A stretch of 5,638 nucleotides of DNA from Olsenella sp. (GTDB taxonomy: Bacteria > Actinomycetota > Coriobacteriia > Coriobacteriales > Atopobiaceae): positions 1 through 5,638 of the forward strand of contig SUUD01000144.1 in assembly GCA_015062715.1 (NCBI GenBank), written 5' to 3'. Within the stretch, counting starts at the first letter, position 1. Each line of letters starts with the position of its first letter. Shown here in pieces: positions 1-5,638 of the stretch. Below the pieces are notes generated by a model that had not been told where the DNA came from, did no database searches, and saw only the letters and a program-made list of their open reading frames with translations. A program made the translations under genes and the position numbers.

Positions 1-122
1 AGAAGCACGTGAACGCCCTCTACCACAAGCTGGGCGTGGCAAACCGCCTGCAGCTCACCGGCCTTGTCGCAGGTCTTGGCGGCCCCACGCGCGCAACGGC
101 TTCCCATCGCGAGCGCGAGTAG
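1..122 (+). CDS. LuxR-family transcriptional regulator, C-terminal fragment (5' end outside window)
   Basis: Reading from base 3, 39 codons run to a TAG at 120-122. The peptide begins KHVNALYHKLGVANRLQL, which matches the end of a LuxR/GerE helix-turn-helix domain: the recognition helix (K-H-V-x-x-L-Y), the K-L-G-V turn and the N-R-x-x-L start of the last helix. About 17 residues follow, rich in Ala, Arg and Glu, after the final helix. The protein would bind DNA as a transcription regulator. Its sensor half lies outside the window, so it cannot be said whether it is a membrane-type regulator like the one at 2125-3087 or a response regulator. It converges on the amidohydrolase gene on the other strand, with 90 bases and one hairpin between the two stops. 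The family call is firm despite the short length because the motif is dense; the specific role is unknown. Confidence 0.85.
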   Translation, partial: KHVNALYHKLGVANRLQLTGLVAGLGGPTRATASHRERE

Positions 123-150
123 CGCAGGGCGGAATCCCCCCGCCCCACAC

Positions 151-189
151 AAAAGGGCCCGCACCGGTCATGGTCGCCGGCGCGGGCCC
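151..189 (-). terminator. Hairpin terminator after the amidohydrolase gene
   Basis: Bases 155-167 pair with 177-189 (12 of 13 pairs, one A/C mismatch at 163/181) around a 9-base loop. On the - strand the stem is followed by four T (154-151) and then TGTG, giving a short U-tract. It begins 23 bases past the amidohydrolase stop. On the + strand there is no T run after the stem, so it is a better terminator for the leftward gene, though it could also slow rightward transcription from the convergent LuxR gene. The stem and tail are seen directly; termination is inferred. Confidence 0.7.
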
Positions 190-212
190 GGGAGAGCCTA
201 TGTCTGCCCGTC

Positions 213-1991
213 CTACCCCTCGAAGACCACGCGGCCATCCGAGATGGTGAAGAGGACCTTGGAGTCACTGATCTGCGTGGGGTCGCAGGTCAGGATGTTG
301 GTGTCCAGGCAGACGAGGTCGGCCTTCTTGCCCACCTCGATGGTGCCCACCTGGTCCTCGAAGAAGTTCTCGTAGGCGACGTTGGTGGTGTAGGCCTGGA
401 GCAGCTCGTAGGGGGTGAGCGCCTGCTCGGGCCAGCGGTACATGTCGGTGTCTTCCTCGCCGGGGAAGGGGCTGTTGCGTGTGATGCCCGCCTCCATCTC
501 CTCGAGCGGGTTGAACGAGGTCACGGGGCCATCGGAGGCACCGGAGATGCGGATGCCGGCGTCCCACATGGTGCGGGTGGGATAGAACGCAAGAGCGCGG
601 TCCTCGCCCACGTACGCGACCTCAAGCTCGCACAGGGGATCGTAGTACATCCACACGAACTGCAGGGCGGCCAGGATGTCGTTGTCGGCCATGCGCTGGA
701 TGTCCTCGTCAGCGATGGCGCACACATGCGTGATGGTGTGGCGCAGCTCGGGGTTCTTGACAAGCTCGTAGGCATTGATGGTCTGCTGGACGGCGGCGTC
801 GCCGATGGCGTGGACGTGCACCTGGATGCCTGCGTCGTTGAAGAGCTTGACGTTGGCGTTCATGTCCTCGTCGCTCCACTGCGGGACGGCGCGCCAGTCA
901 TCGCCCATGCCAGCGGCCGGGGTGTAGGGCTCGAGCATGTAGGCGGTGCCGCTCTCGGTGACGCCGTCAGAGAAGATCTTTACGGTCTTTGCCTGCAGCA
1001 TGTCGCTCTCGTACTGCTGGTTGGCCTGGATGAGGTCGAGGGTGTCCTGGGGGTTGGTGCCCACGGCGCAGGTGCTCACGTAGTTCATGCGCAGAGTGAG
1101 CTCGCCAGCCTCCTCCATGTCGTGGAAGATCTTCATGCCGTCGGGGCCGAGGGTGTCGATGTTGGTGATGCCGGTCATGCCATAGGAGTTGCACTGGGCC
1201 ATGAACTGCTTGCAGGCCTCGATGTACTGCTCCTCGGTGTAGCTCTGCTCGACGGGAATGAGGGCCGTGGCGGTGTCGGTGAGGCAGCCATGCGGGGTGC
1301 CATCGGCCTCGCGGTAGATGAAGCCGCCCTCGGGATCGGGCGTGTCCTTGGTGACGCCACCCAGCTCAAGCGCCTTGGAGTTGACCCACACGCTATGGTG
1401 CGAGACGTCAAAAATCACGATGGGCTTGTCGGGGCAGAAGGCGTCGAGGTCGGCCTTGTCGGGGCCGGGATTGGAGCCGTCCTCCTGCTGGTACACGTTG
1501 AGCATGAAGTTGGTGCCAAAGTAGGCCTCACGGTCGGGGTTTGCCTCCACGTGAGCCCTCATAGCCTCGACGTACTCCTCGTTGGTGGTGTAGTAGGTGA
1601 GCACGCAGTTGAACATCTCGTCGATGGAGGTGCCGGGGGCGTGCAGGTGACCATCGGCAAAGCCCGGGCTCACGAAGCCGCCGTCGAGGTCGATGACGCG
1701 CGTGGCCTCGCCCACGTACTGGTCGACGTCCGCTGCAGAGCCGACAAAGACGATCTCGTTGCCCTTGACTGCGACGGCGCCGGCAACATCGTCCTCGGAG
1801 ACCATGGTCTGGACGGTGGCGTTGGTGATGACGAGGTCCACGGCGTCCGTCGCGGCACTTTCTGCAGGGGCCTCCTCTGCGGGGGTCTCCTCGGCGGGTA
1901 CCTCCCCGCCAGACGAGCATGCGGCAAGGCCCAGGGCGGTCAACGCAGTGGCGGACAGGAACGAGCGGCGGGTAAGGTCGAGCTTGGACAT
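213..1991 (-). CDS. Tat-exported lipoprotein amidohydrolase (YtcJ/NfdA-like, amidohydrolase family 3)
   Basis: A 592-residue metal-dependent hydrolase predicted to be anchored outside the cytoplasmic membrane. Residues 7-12 (TRRSFL) form a twin-arginine motif, followed by a short hydrophobic stretch and lipobox LAAC with the acylated Cys at 25. Residues 30-50 are a Pro/Ala/Glu-rich spacer. The catalytic part shows the strand-1 HxH pair (DGHLH, H115 and H117), a lysine in KIFSDG (K338, where relatives carry a metal-bridging lysine), VHVHAIGD (H394), a later His (H422) and SDGP (D487). The C-terminal stretch (GTIEVGKKADLV, 549-560) is the usual composite beta-domain signature. Characterised relatives hydrolyse N-substituted formamides and other amides; the substrate here is unknown. 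The ATG at 1991 is preferred because GGGAG lies 5 bases upstream; an in-frame ATG at 2003 has no ribosome site and would overlap that one. The gene lies last in a leftward cluster, 133 bases after the LuxR gene. Confidence 0.9.
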   Translation of the reverse strand: MSKLDLTRRSFLSATALTALGLAACSSGGEVPAEETPAEEAPAESAATDAVDLVITNATVQTMVSEDDVAGAVAVKGNEIVFVGSAADVDQYVGEATRVIDLDGGFVSPGFADGHLHAPGTSIDEMFNCVLTYYTTNEEYVEAMRAHVEANPDREAYFGTNFMLNVYQQEDGSNPGPDKADLDAFCPDKPIVIFDVSHHSVWVNSKALELGGVTKDTPDPEGGFIYREADGTPHGCLTDTATALIPVEQSYTEEQYIEACKQFMAQCNSYGMTGITNIDTLGPDGMKIFHDMEEAGELTLRMNYVSTCAVGTNPQDTLDLIQANQQYESDMLQAKTVKIFSDGVTESGTAYMLEPYTPAAGMGDDWRAVPQWSDEDMNANVKLFNDAGIQVHVHAIGDAAVQQTINAYELVKNPELRHTITHVCAIADEDIQRMADNDILAALQFVWMYYDPLCELEVAYVGEDRALAFYPTRTMWDAGIRISGASDGPVTSFNPLEEMEAGITRNSPFPGEEDTDMYRWPEQALTPYELLQAYTTNVAYENFFEDQVGTIEVGKKADLVCLDTNILTCDPTQISDSKVLFTISDGRVVFEG

Positions 1992-1996
1992 GTGCG

Positions 1997-2001
1997 CTCC
2001 C
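1997..2001 (-). promoter_or_regulatory. Ribosome binding site that fixes the amidohydrolase start
   Basis: GGGAG on the - strand ends five bases before the ATG at 1991. An upstream in-frame ATG (2003) overlaps this element and has only C/A-rich sequence before it, so the shorter protein starting MSKLDLTRRSF is favoured. This also gives a more typical Tat signal, with the twin arginines at residues 8-9. Confidence 0.7.
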
Positions 2002-2070
2002 ATCTGTTGGGGTTAAGCTGGACGAACCCATCCTTGCCCAGCTGCCCATAAACCTGCCAGCAGAAGCGTG

Positions 2071-2085
2071 GATTAATGGAGATTA
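2071..2085. promoter_or_regulatory. Possible operator: GATTA direct repeat in the luxR-amidohydrolase gap
   Basis: The 133-base gap 1992-2124 is visibly more A/T-rich than its flanks (roughly 2070-2110). It contains GATTA at 2071-2075 and again at 2081-2085, spaced exactly one helical turn apart. No convincing -35/-10 pair was found on the - strand and no terminator hairpin follows the LuxR gene. The amidohydrolase could therefore be read through from upstream or have its own non-consensus promoter here. The repeat is seen; any operator role is a guess. Confidence 0.2.
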
Positions 2086-2124
2086 CAGGCTTTACCTTGG
2101 GTTTCTTTTGGGCTGGGCCTTGCG

Positions 2125-3087
2125 CTATCCCTGCCAGAAGGAAGTGACGAGCTCGTCTCGCGAACCCACGCCCGCCTTGCGATAGATGCGCGAGAGATGC
2201 GCCTTGACGGTGCCCGTCGAGATGGTAAGCGCGCTCGCGATGTTCTGGTTGTCCTGTCCCCTCAACACGAGCTCCAGCACCTCGCGCTCGCGCGCGCTCA
2301 TGCCATGCTCGTCGGCAAAGGCCAGCAGACGCGTCTCCAGATCCGGGCGGACCAGCTCGCTCGTAAGGCGCTCCTCGTCCTTGGAAGGGTGCCGCGCAAA
2401 GACCTGGACCGCCCAACGCACCTGCACCACGGACGCGACGGCGCACAGCACCACGAGCGCGTTCTCGGAAAGGTTGCGCTCTGTGAGGTGCCAAAGCAGG
2501 TTGCGGCTCCATTCGGTCGAGAGGTCGGGCTGGCTGACCAGGATGTTCCTTGCGTCTTCGGCGAGGACGAGCAACGCGAGCACCATGGCAACCACATACC
2601 AGCGACGTGGGGTGCCACTCTGTAAGGCACCCATCAGCATCCACCAGGCAGCCACGATAATCGCCACGTCCCTAAGGCCCCAATAGAGCATCATACGCAC
2701 CGGTCCGCTCGTGTTGCCAACGGGTGCGAGGACGGCACTGGCGGCCAGGTATGCCGCGGCAACGACAACCACGACGGCAGGGCGAGCCCTCACGCCGCTG
2801 CGCTCCGCGCACCACACCCACACCGCAACCACAAGCAGACATCCCACCACCACCTGGAACACGGGCTGCGTGAGACCCGTCTCAAAGTAGTCGGCAACGC
2901 CCGGCTTTGTCCTCTGATACTCATCGAAGAGGATGCTGCTCGTGTCCAGCGTATAGAGCAGGAAGCCCACGGCCGCGGCAAGGCTGTCCCGCCGGCTCGC
3001 AAGGGCCCACATGGTCACGTTGACCGCAAAGGCCGCGGTCGTGATGGCCATGAGGACAATGGTGTATGTGAACCAGAAGAACTCCAC
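2125..3087 (-). CDS. Membrane-spanning LuxR-family transcriptional regulator
   Basis: A 320-residue one-component regulator. The first 230 residues are strongly hydrophobic, with about six or seven likely membrane helices (near 5-28, 37-55, 75-93, 103-121, 136-155, 163-176 and 208-228), and begin with an aromatic cluster (FFWF). No phospho-receiver, ATPase or PAS domain is visible. After a charged linker (231-260), residues 262-320 are a complete LuxR/GerE helix-turn-helix: MSAREREVLELVLRG, then NIASALTIS, then TGTVKAHLSRIYRKAGV. Proteins of this layout are abundant in Coriobacteriia, where members regulate neighbouring catabolic genes; ligand sensing by the membrane part is inferred. The start is GTG at 3087, seven bases after the permease stop. 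GAGGAAG (3106-3100) lies 12 bases upstream inside the permease gene. Longer in-frame starts only add residues that are a shadow of that permease, and the next ATG (3051) would cut into helix 1. The 7-base spacing implies co-transcription and probably translational coupling with the permease. Confidence 0.88.
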   Translation of the reverse strand: MEFFWFTYTIVLMAITTAAFAVNVTMWALASRRDSLAAAVGFLLYTLDTSSILFDEYQRTKPGVADYFETGLTQPVFQVVVGCLLVVAVWVWCAERSGVRARPAVVVVVAAAYLAASAVLAPVGNTSGPVRMMLYWGLRDVAIIVAAWWMLMGALQSGTPRRWYVVAMVLALLVLAEDARNILVSQPDLSTEWSRNLLWHLTERNLSENALVVLCAVASVVQVRWAVQVFARHPSKDEERLTSELVRPDLETRLLAFADEHGMSAREREVLELVLRGQDNQNIASALTISTGTVKAHLSRIYRKAGVGSRDELVTSFWQG

Positions 3088-3094
3088 GTCGGGG

Positions 3095-4525
3095 CTATGC
3101 TTCCTCGACGGGCTCGTCCGGCGCGTCAAACATGCTGCGCTGTCCGCGCCCGATGCCGGGGTAGTCCGCCTCGCGGCCGCGCTTGGAGACCACGCGGACG
3201 ACCTCGCCGGCCAGCGTGAGCGCGACGACGCCCACCAGCATGGGCAGCTTCGAGAGCTCGTCGGGGCTGCCGTTGAAGGGCACGATGGTCGCGATAATCG
3301 AAAGCACCAGCTCGACGGCGGGGACGACGAGCATGACCCGCAGCAGGGCACCCTCGAACGGAGCGCGGAAGACGCGCTCGCGGCCGGCGTCGTGGCGGCG
3401 CAGGCTCAGCATGGCCGGGAACATGGGGATGTAGCTCATGAGCAGGAACACGATGTTCATCGAGAAGAAGATCCAGAACACCGGGGAGTCCTCGCCCAGC
3501 GGGATCTGCAGCAGCAGCACGAGGCTCGCGACCACACCGGTCATGATAGCGGCGCCGTTGGGCATGTCGGTCTTCTCGTTAACGTAGGCGAAGGGCCGCA
3601 GCATGTTGCCCTGGCGTGCGGCGTAGCTGGCGACCACGTTGATACCGAACGACCAGCTGGTCATGTTGGCAAAGAGCGTGACCAGGAAGACCACACCCAC
3701 CACCTGGGTGAGCGGGTGGCCCGTGCCCAGCATGGCCCCCACGGCGTCGACCATGCCCGAGTCGAGGCTGAGCTCGTCCACGGGGACGGCCGCGCCCAGG
3801 CCGATGCCGCACAGCAGGTAGATGGCCACGATGGCGATGCCACCCACCACGAGGGCCCTGGGGATGTCGCGGGAGGGGTCCTCCATGGAGCTGGTGAAGG
3901 TGGCTATGACCTCAAAGCCCATGAAGTTGAAGAGGATGACCGAGAGGTACGTGAGCGAGTCCAGGCTTCCCAGGTTTGGAAGGAACGTGGAAGGGCTCAT
4001 GTCGTTGGCAAAGCCGTGGGTCGCGGCGAACCAGATGCCCGCGATGGCCACGACGGCCGTGATGAACATCTTGATGGCGGCCCCGCCGTTCATGATCCAC
4101 TCGGCCTCGGAGACGGGCGAGAAGGCCAGGAAGGTGACGCCCCACACGAAGGCGAGCTCGATGATGATGGCCACGGGCAGCGAGAACTCAAGCCCCCAGA
4201 GCGAGTTCATGATGCTGGGGAACATGCAGGCAAGGCTTGCCATCCACAGCGGGAAGTTGACCCAGTAGTACCAGGCGACACGGCTTGCCCAGGCGTCTCC
4301 CAGGCCCTCGCGGACCCAGTCGTAGAGGCCGCCGTCGCTGTCGTAGGTGGTGCCAAGCTCGGCCACGACCAGGCCATAGGGCAGCAGGAACGTGACGATG
4401 AGGAAGACCCACCAGAAGAACTGCACATTGCCCATGGCCGCGGCAGGCGCCACCGCCTCGATGGTGAACGTCACGCAGATGACGGACAGCACCACATCCC
4501 TCAGGGAGAACTTCTTCTCTTCCAT
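3095..4525 (-). CDS. APC-superfamily amino acid/amine permease (AA_permease_2 type), complete
   Basis: A 476-residue integral membrane transporter with about 12 predicted helices. Helix 1 (10-32) holds the substrate-site loop E23-AVAPAAAMG. Helix 2 is followed by AELGTTYDSDGGLYDWV (55-71), a family signature. FNFMGFE (199-205) precedes the D-P-x-x-D-I-P-R loop, and WSFGINVVASYAA (291-303) marks helix 8. Length and motifs fit amino acid/polyamine/organocation carriers, and the helix-6 region resembles glutamate:GABA-antiporter-type proteins such as GadC; uptake versus exchange cannot be decided. The ATG at 4525 is chosen because AGAGGA sits 8 bases upstream. A GTG at 4561 in the same frame has no ribosome site. 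The C-terminal tail is hydrophilic and acidic (DAPDEPVEEA). The protein is clearly paralogous to the permease at 4646-5638 and lies directly upstream of the membrane LuxR gene, which suggests joint control. The substrate is unknown. Confidence 0.92.
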   Translation of the reverse strand: MEEKKFSLRDVVLSVICVTFTIEAVAPAAAMGNVQFFWWVFLIVTFLLPYGLVVAELGTTYDSDGGLYDWVREGLGDAWASRVAWYYWVNFPLWMASLACMFPSIMNSLWGLEFSLPVAIIIELAFVWGVTFLAFSPVSEAEWIMNGGAAIKMFITAVVAIAGIWFAATHGFANDMSPSTFLPNLGSLDSLTYLSVILFNFMGFEVIATFTSSMEDPSRDIPRALVVGGIAIVAIYLLCGIGLGAAVPVDELSLDSGMVDAVGAMLGTGHPLTQVVGVVFLVTLFANMTSWSFGINVVASYAARQGNMLRPFAYVNEKTDMPNGAAIMTGVVASLVLLLQIPLGEDSPVFWIFFSMNIVFLLMSYIPMFPAMLSLRRHDAGRERVFRAPFEGALLRVMLVVPAVELVLSIIATIVPFNGSPDELSKLPMLVGVVALTLAGEVVRVVSKRGREADYPGIGRGQRSMFDAPDEPVEEA

Positions 4526-4533
4526 GGGGTTGT

Positions 4534-4539
4534 TCCTCT
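4534..4539 (-). promoter_or_regulatory. Ribosome binding site of the second permease
   Basis: AGAGGA on the - strand lies 8 bases before the ATG at 4525. It decides the start in favour of MEEKKFSLRD over the upstream in-frame GTG at 4561. Confidence 0.75.
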
Positions 4540-4575
4540 CGTCTGCCGGGGCCACGGTCACGTCTGCTTGGTCGA

Positions 4576-4581
4576 ATCATA
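4576..4581 (-). promoter_or_regulatory. Weak candidate -10 element upstream of the second permease
   Basis: TATGAT on the - strand matches the -10 consensus at five of six positions and would place a transcript start about 45 bases before the ATG at 4525. It lies inside the short palindrome TCATATGA (4577-4584). The -35 position falls in the hairpin at 4585-4618 and shows no recognisable TTGACA, so a promoter here is only a possibility. Confidence 0.22.
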
Positions 4582-4584
4582 TGA

Positions 4585-4618
4585 CAGACGCCCCCAACCA
4601 CAGGGTTGGAGGCGTCTG
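4585..4618 (-). terminator. Strong hairpin between the two permease genes (terminator or attenuator)
   Basis: Bases 4585-4599 pair with 4604-4618 around a 4-base loop. On the - strand transcript all 15 positions pair, with one G-U wobble at 4593/4610. On the + strand the same position is a C/A mismatch, so the structure suits leftward RNA. It lies 27 bases after the stop of the upstream permease. What follows is TCATATGATTC rather than a U run, so it may be a weak terminator, a partial read-through element or an mRNA-stabilising stem. Confidence 0.6.
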
Positions 4619-4645
4619 GAGTGCGGTTGGAATCTGGTTTAGTCC

Positions 4646-5638
4646 CTATTCCTCGGCAGCTGCGGCGGCAGCCTCCTCGGCGTTGCGCTGGGCGGCAAGC
4701 TCGGGGGTGAGGCCCGTGTACTCGACCTCGCGGCCCTTGGCGGAGACGATACGGAAGATCTCGCCGATGACGAGGAAGACGATGAGGCCGATGATCATCG
4801 GGACCTTGTCGCCGACCTCATCGGCGGACAGGGGCACGACGGTGGCGATGACGGCGGCGACGAGCTCGACCATGGGGACGATCAGCGCGACCTTCATCAT
4901 GGCGCCCTTGAAGGGGAACTCGTAGATGCGCGGACGGTCGGGGTCGACCTTGCGGAGCTTCATGAACGCGGGGAACATGGGGATGTAGGTGAGGAGCAGG
5001 AAGACGACGGACAGGCCGAAGAGCATCCAGAAGATGTTGTTCGAGATGAACTCGTTGGGGATGAGCTGGATGCAGAGGATGAGCGAGGTCACCACGCCGT
5101 TGGTGATGGCGGCGCCGTCAGGCATGCCGGTCTTGGGGTTCATCTTGCCAAAGACCTTGGGCATGTTGCCGGTCTGGGCGGCGTAGGCAGCAACGGAGTT
5201 GACGCCGAAGGACCAGGACGCCATGTTGGCGAACATGGTGATGAGGAACAGGACGGCGACGAGCTTGAAGAGGAAGCCGTTGCCCACCATGGTCTCGAGG
5301 GCGACGACCATGCCGAAGTCGGGGTCGATCTCGTCGGCGGGGATGGCCGCGCCGATGCCGAAGGACGCGAACAGGTAGATGACGGCGATGGCGATGCCAC
5401 CGAGGACGACGGCGCGCGGAATCTCGTGCTTGGGGTCCTTCATGTCGCCGGTCATGGTGCAGATGACCTCGAAGCCCATGAAGTTGAAGATGATGATCGA
5501 GAGGTAGCCGAGCGCGTTGCCGCCGGAGAGGTCGGGCAGGAAGGTGGAGGCGCTCATGTCGGACGCGAAGCCGTTCTGGGCGGCGTACCAGATGCCGACG
5601 CAGCCGACGATGACGGCCACGGCGACCTTGATGATGGC
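4646..5638 (-). CDS. APC-superfamily amino acid/amine permease, C-terminal 330 residues (N-terminus outside window)
   Basis: The reading frame is open to the window edge (first visible codons encode A-I-I-K), so the gene starts outside; the internal GTG at 5620 is not a start. By alignment with the neighbour at 3095-4525, about 148 residues (helices 1-4) are missing. The visible part carries the same landmarks: FNFMGFE, then D-P-K-x-E-I-P-R-A, WSFGVNSVAAYAA, and the final paired helices. In the stretch from GIW to the IYL of the next helix, 48 of 74 aligned residues are identical by hand count, showing tandem duplication. The tail differs: it ends in an alanine/glutamate run (EEAAAAAAEE), where the neighbour has a shorter acidic end. 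Codons are almost uniformly C- or G-ending, perhaps reflecting high expression. It would import or exchange an amino acid, amine or similar solute. A hairpin follows the stop codon. Confidence 0.9.
   Translation of the reverse strand, partial: AIIKVAVAVIVGCVGIWYAAQNGFASDMSASTFLPDLSGGNALGYLSIIIFNFMGFEVICTMTGDMKDPKHEIPRAVVLGGIAIAVIYLFASFGIGAAIPADEIDPDFGMVVALETMVGNGFLFKLVAVLFLITMFANMASWSFGVNSVAAYAAQTGNMPKVFGKMNPKTGMPDGAAITNGVVTSLILCIQLIPNEFISNNIFWMLFGLSVVFLLLTYIPMFPAFMKLRKVDPDRPRIYEFPFKGAMMKVALIVPMVELVAAVIATVVPLSADEVGDKVPMIIGLIVFLVIGEIFRIVSAKGREVEYTGLTPELAAQRNAEEAAAAAAEE

Noticed and set aside
1855..1905. Repetitive GAG/GCC-type codons near the start of the amidohydrolase
   Set aside because: They encode the Pro/Ala/Glu spacer after the lipobox, a usual tether in lipoproteins, and are not a separate DNA repeat element.
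726..2051. 441-codon open frame on the + strand, antisense to the amidohydrolase
   Set aside because: The Val/Gly/Asp/Leu-rich translation has no recognisable motif, while the opposite strand holds a complete set of amidohydrolase motifs. It is a shadow frame.
2053..2137. CCTGCCAG occurring twice (2053-2060 and 2130-2137), each soon followed by AGAAG or AAG
   Set aside because: One copy lies in the end of the LuxR coding sequence and the match is only 8 bases, which is too short to separate from chance in GC-rich DNA.
1940..2644. 234-codon - strand frame spanning the LuxR/amidohydrolase gap
   Set aside because: It overlaps both real genes in another frame, has Arg/Ala/Pro-rich composition and no domain, so the gap is treated as non-coding.
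3088..3351. N-terminal extension of the membrane LuxR protein
   Set aside because: The added residues are Ser/Arg/Pro/Cys-rich and lie entirely over the permease gene in another frame; a better-placed GTG start exists at 3087.
4526..4561. 12-residue extension of the second permease from a GTG at 4561
   Set aside because: There is no ribosome site before this GTG, whereas AGAGGA is well spaced before the ATG at 4525.
3011..4642. 543-codon open frame on the + strand, antisense to the second permease
   Set aside because: Its translation is a low-complexity mix rich in His, Asp, Gly, Glu and Val with no domain. It is what GC-biased third positions produce opposite a real permease gene.

Overview
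The window is GC-rich with strongly G/C-ending codons. It encodes a Tat-type lipoprotein hydrolase, two amino-acid/amine-type permeases and at least one LuxR regulator whose sensor half is a bundle of membrane helices rather than a receiver domain. That combination suggests a high-GC actinobacterium, most likely a Coriobacteriia member (the gut Eggerthella/Olsenella/Collinsella relatives), where membrane LuxR regulators next to catabolic genes are common. The taxonomic call is inference from gene style; there is no rRNA or marker gene here.

Layout, left to right. Positions 1-122 hold the last 39 codons of a LuxR-type regulator on the + strand. Everything else reads on the - strand, so the order of transcription runs from the right edge leftwards. 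First comes an APC-superfamily permease (4646-5638, N-terminus beyond the window). A hairpin follows (4585-4618), then a second, paralogous APC permease (3095-4525). Seven bases later is a membrane LuxR regulator with a GTG start (2125-3087). After a 133-base gap comes a Tat-exported lipoprotein of the YtcJ/NfdA-like amidohydrolase family (213-1991). A terminator-like hairpin at 155-189 separates this last gene from the convergent LuxR tail.

How the genes may work together (inference): the lipoprotein would sit on the outer face of the cytoplasmic membrane and hydrolyse an amide-type or related substrate. The permease pair would import or exchange the released amine or amino acid. The membrane LuxR protein, tightly linked to the second permease, would sense a ligand in or at the membrane and control the cluster. 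The substrate cannot be read from the sequence. No mobile element, CRISPR array, tRNA or rRNA was seen, and no gene-free stretch exceeds 300 bases.
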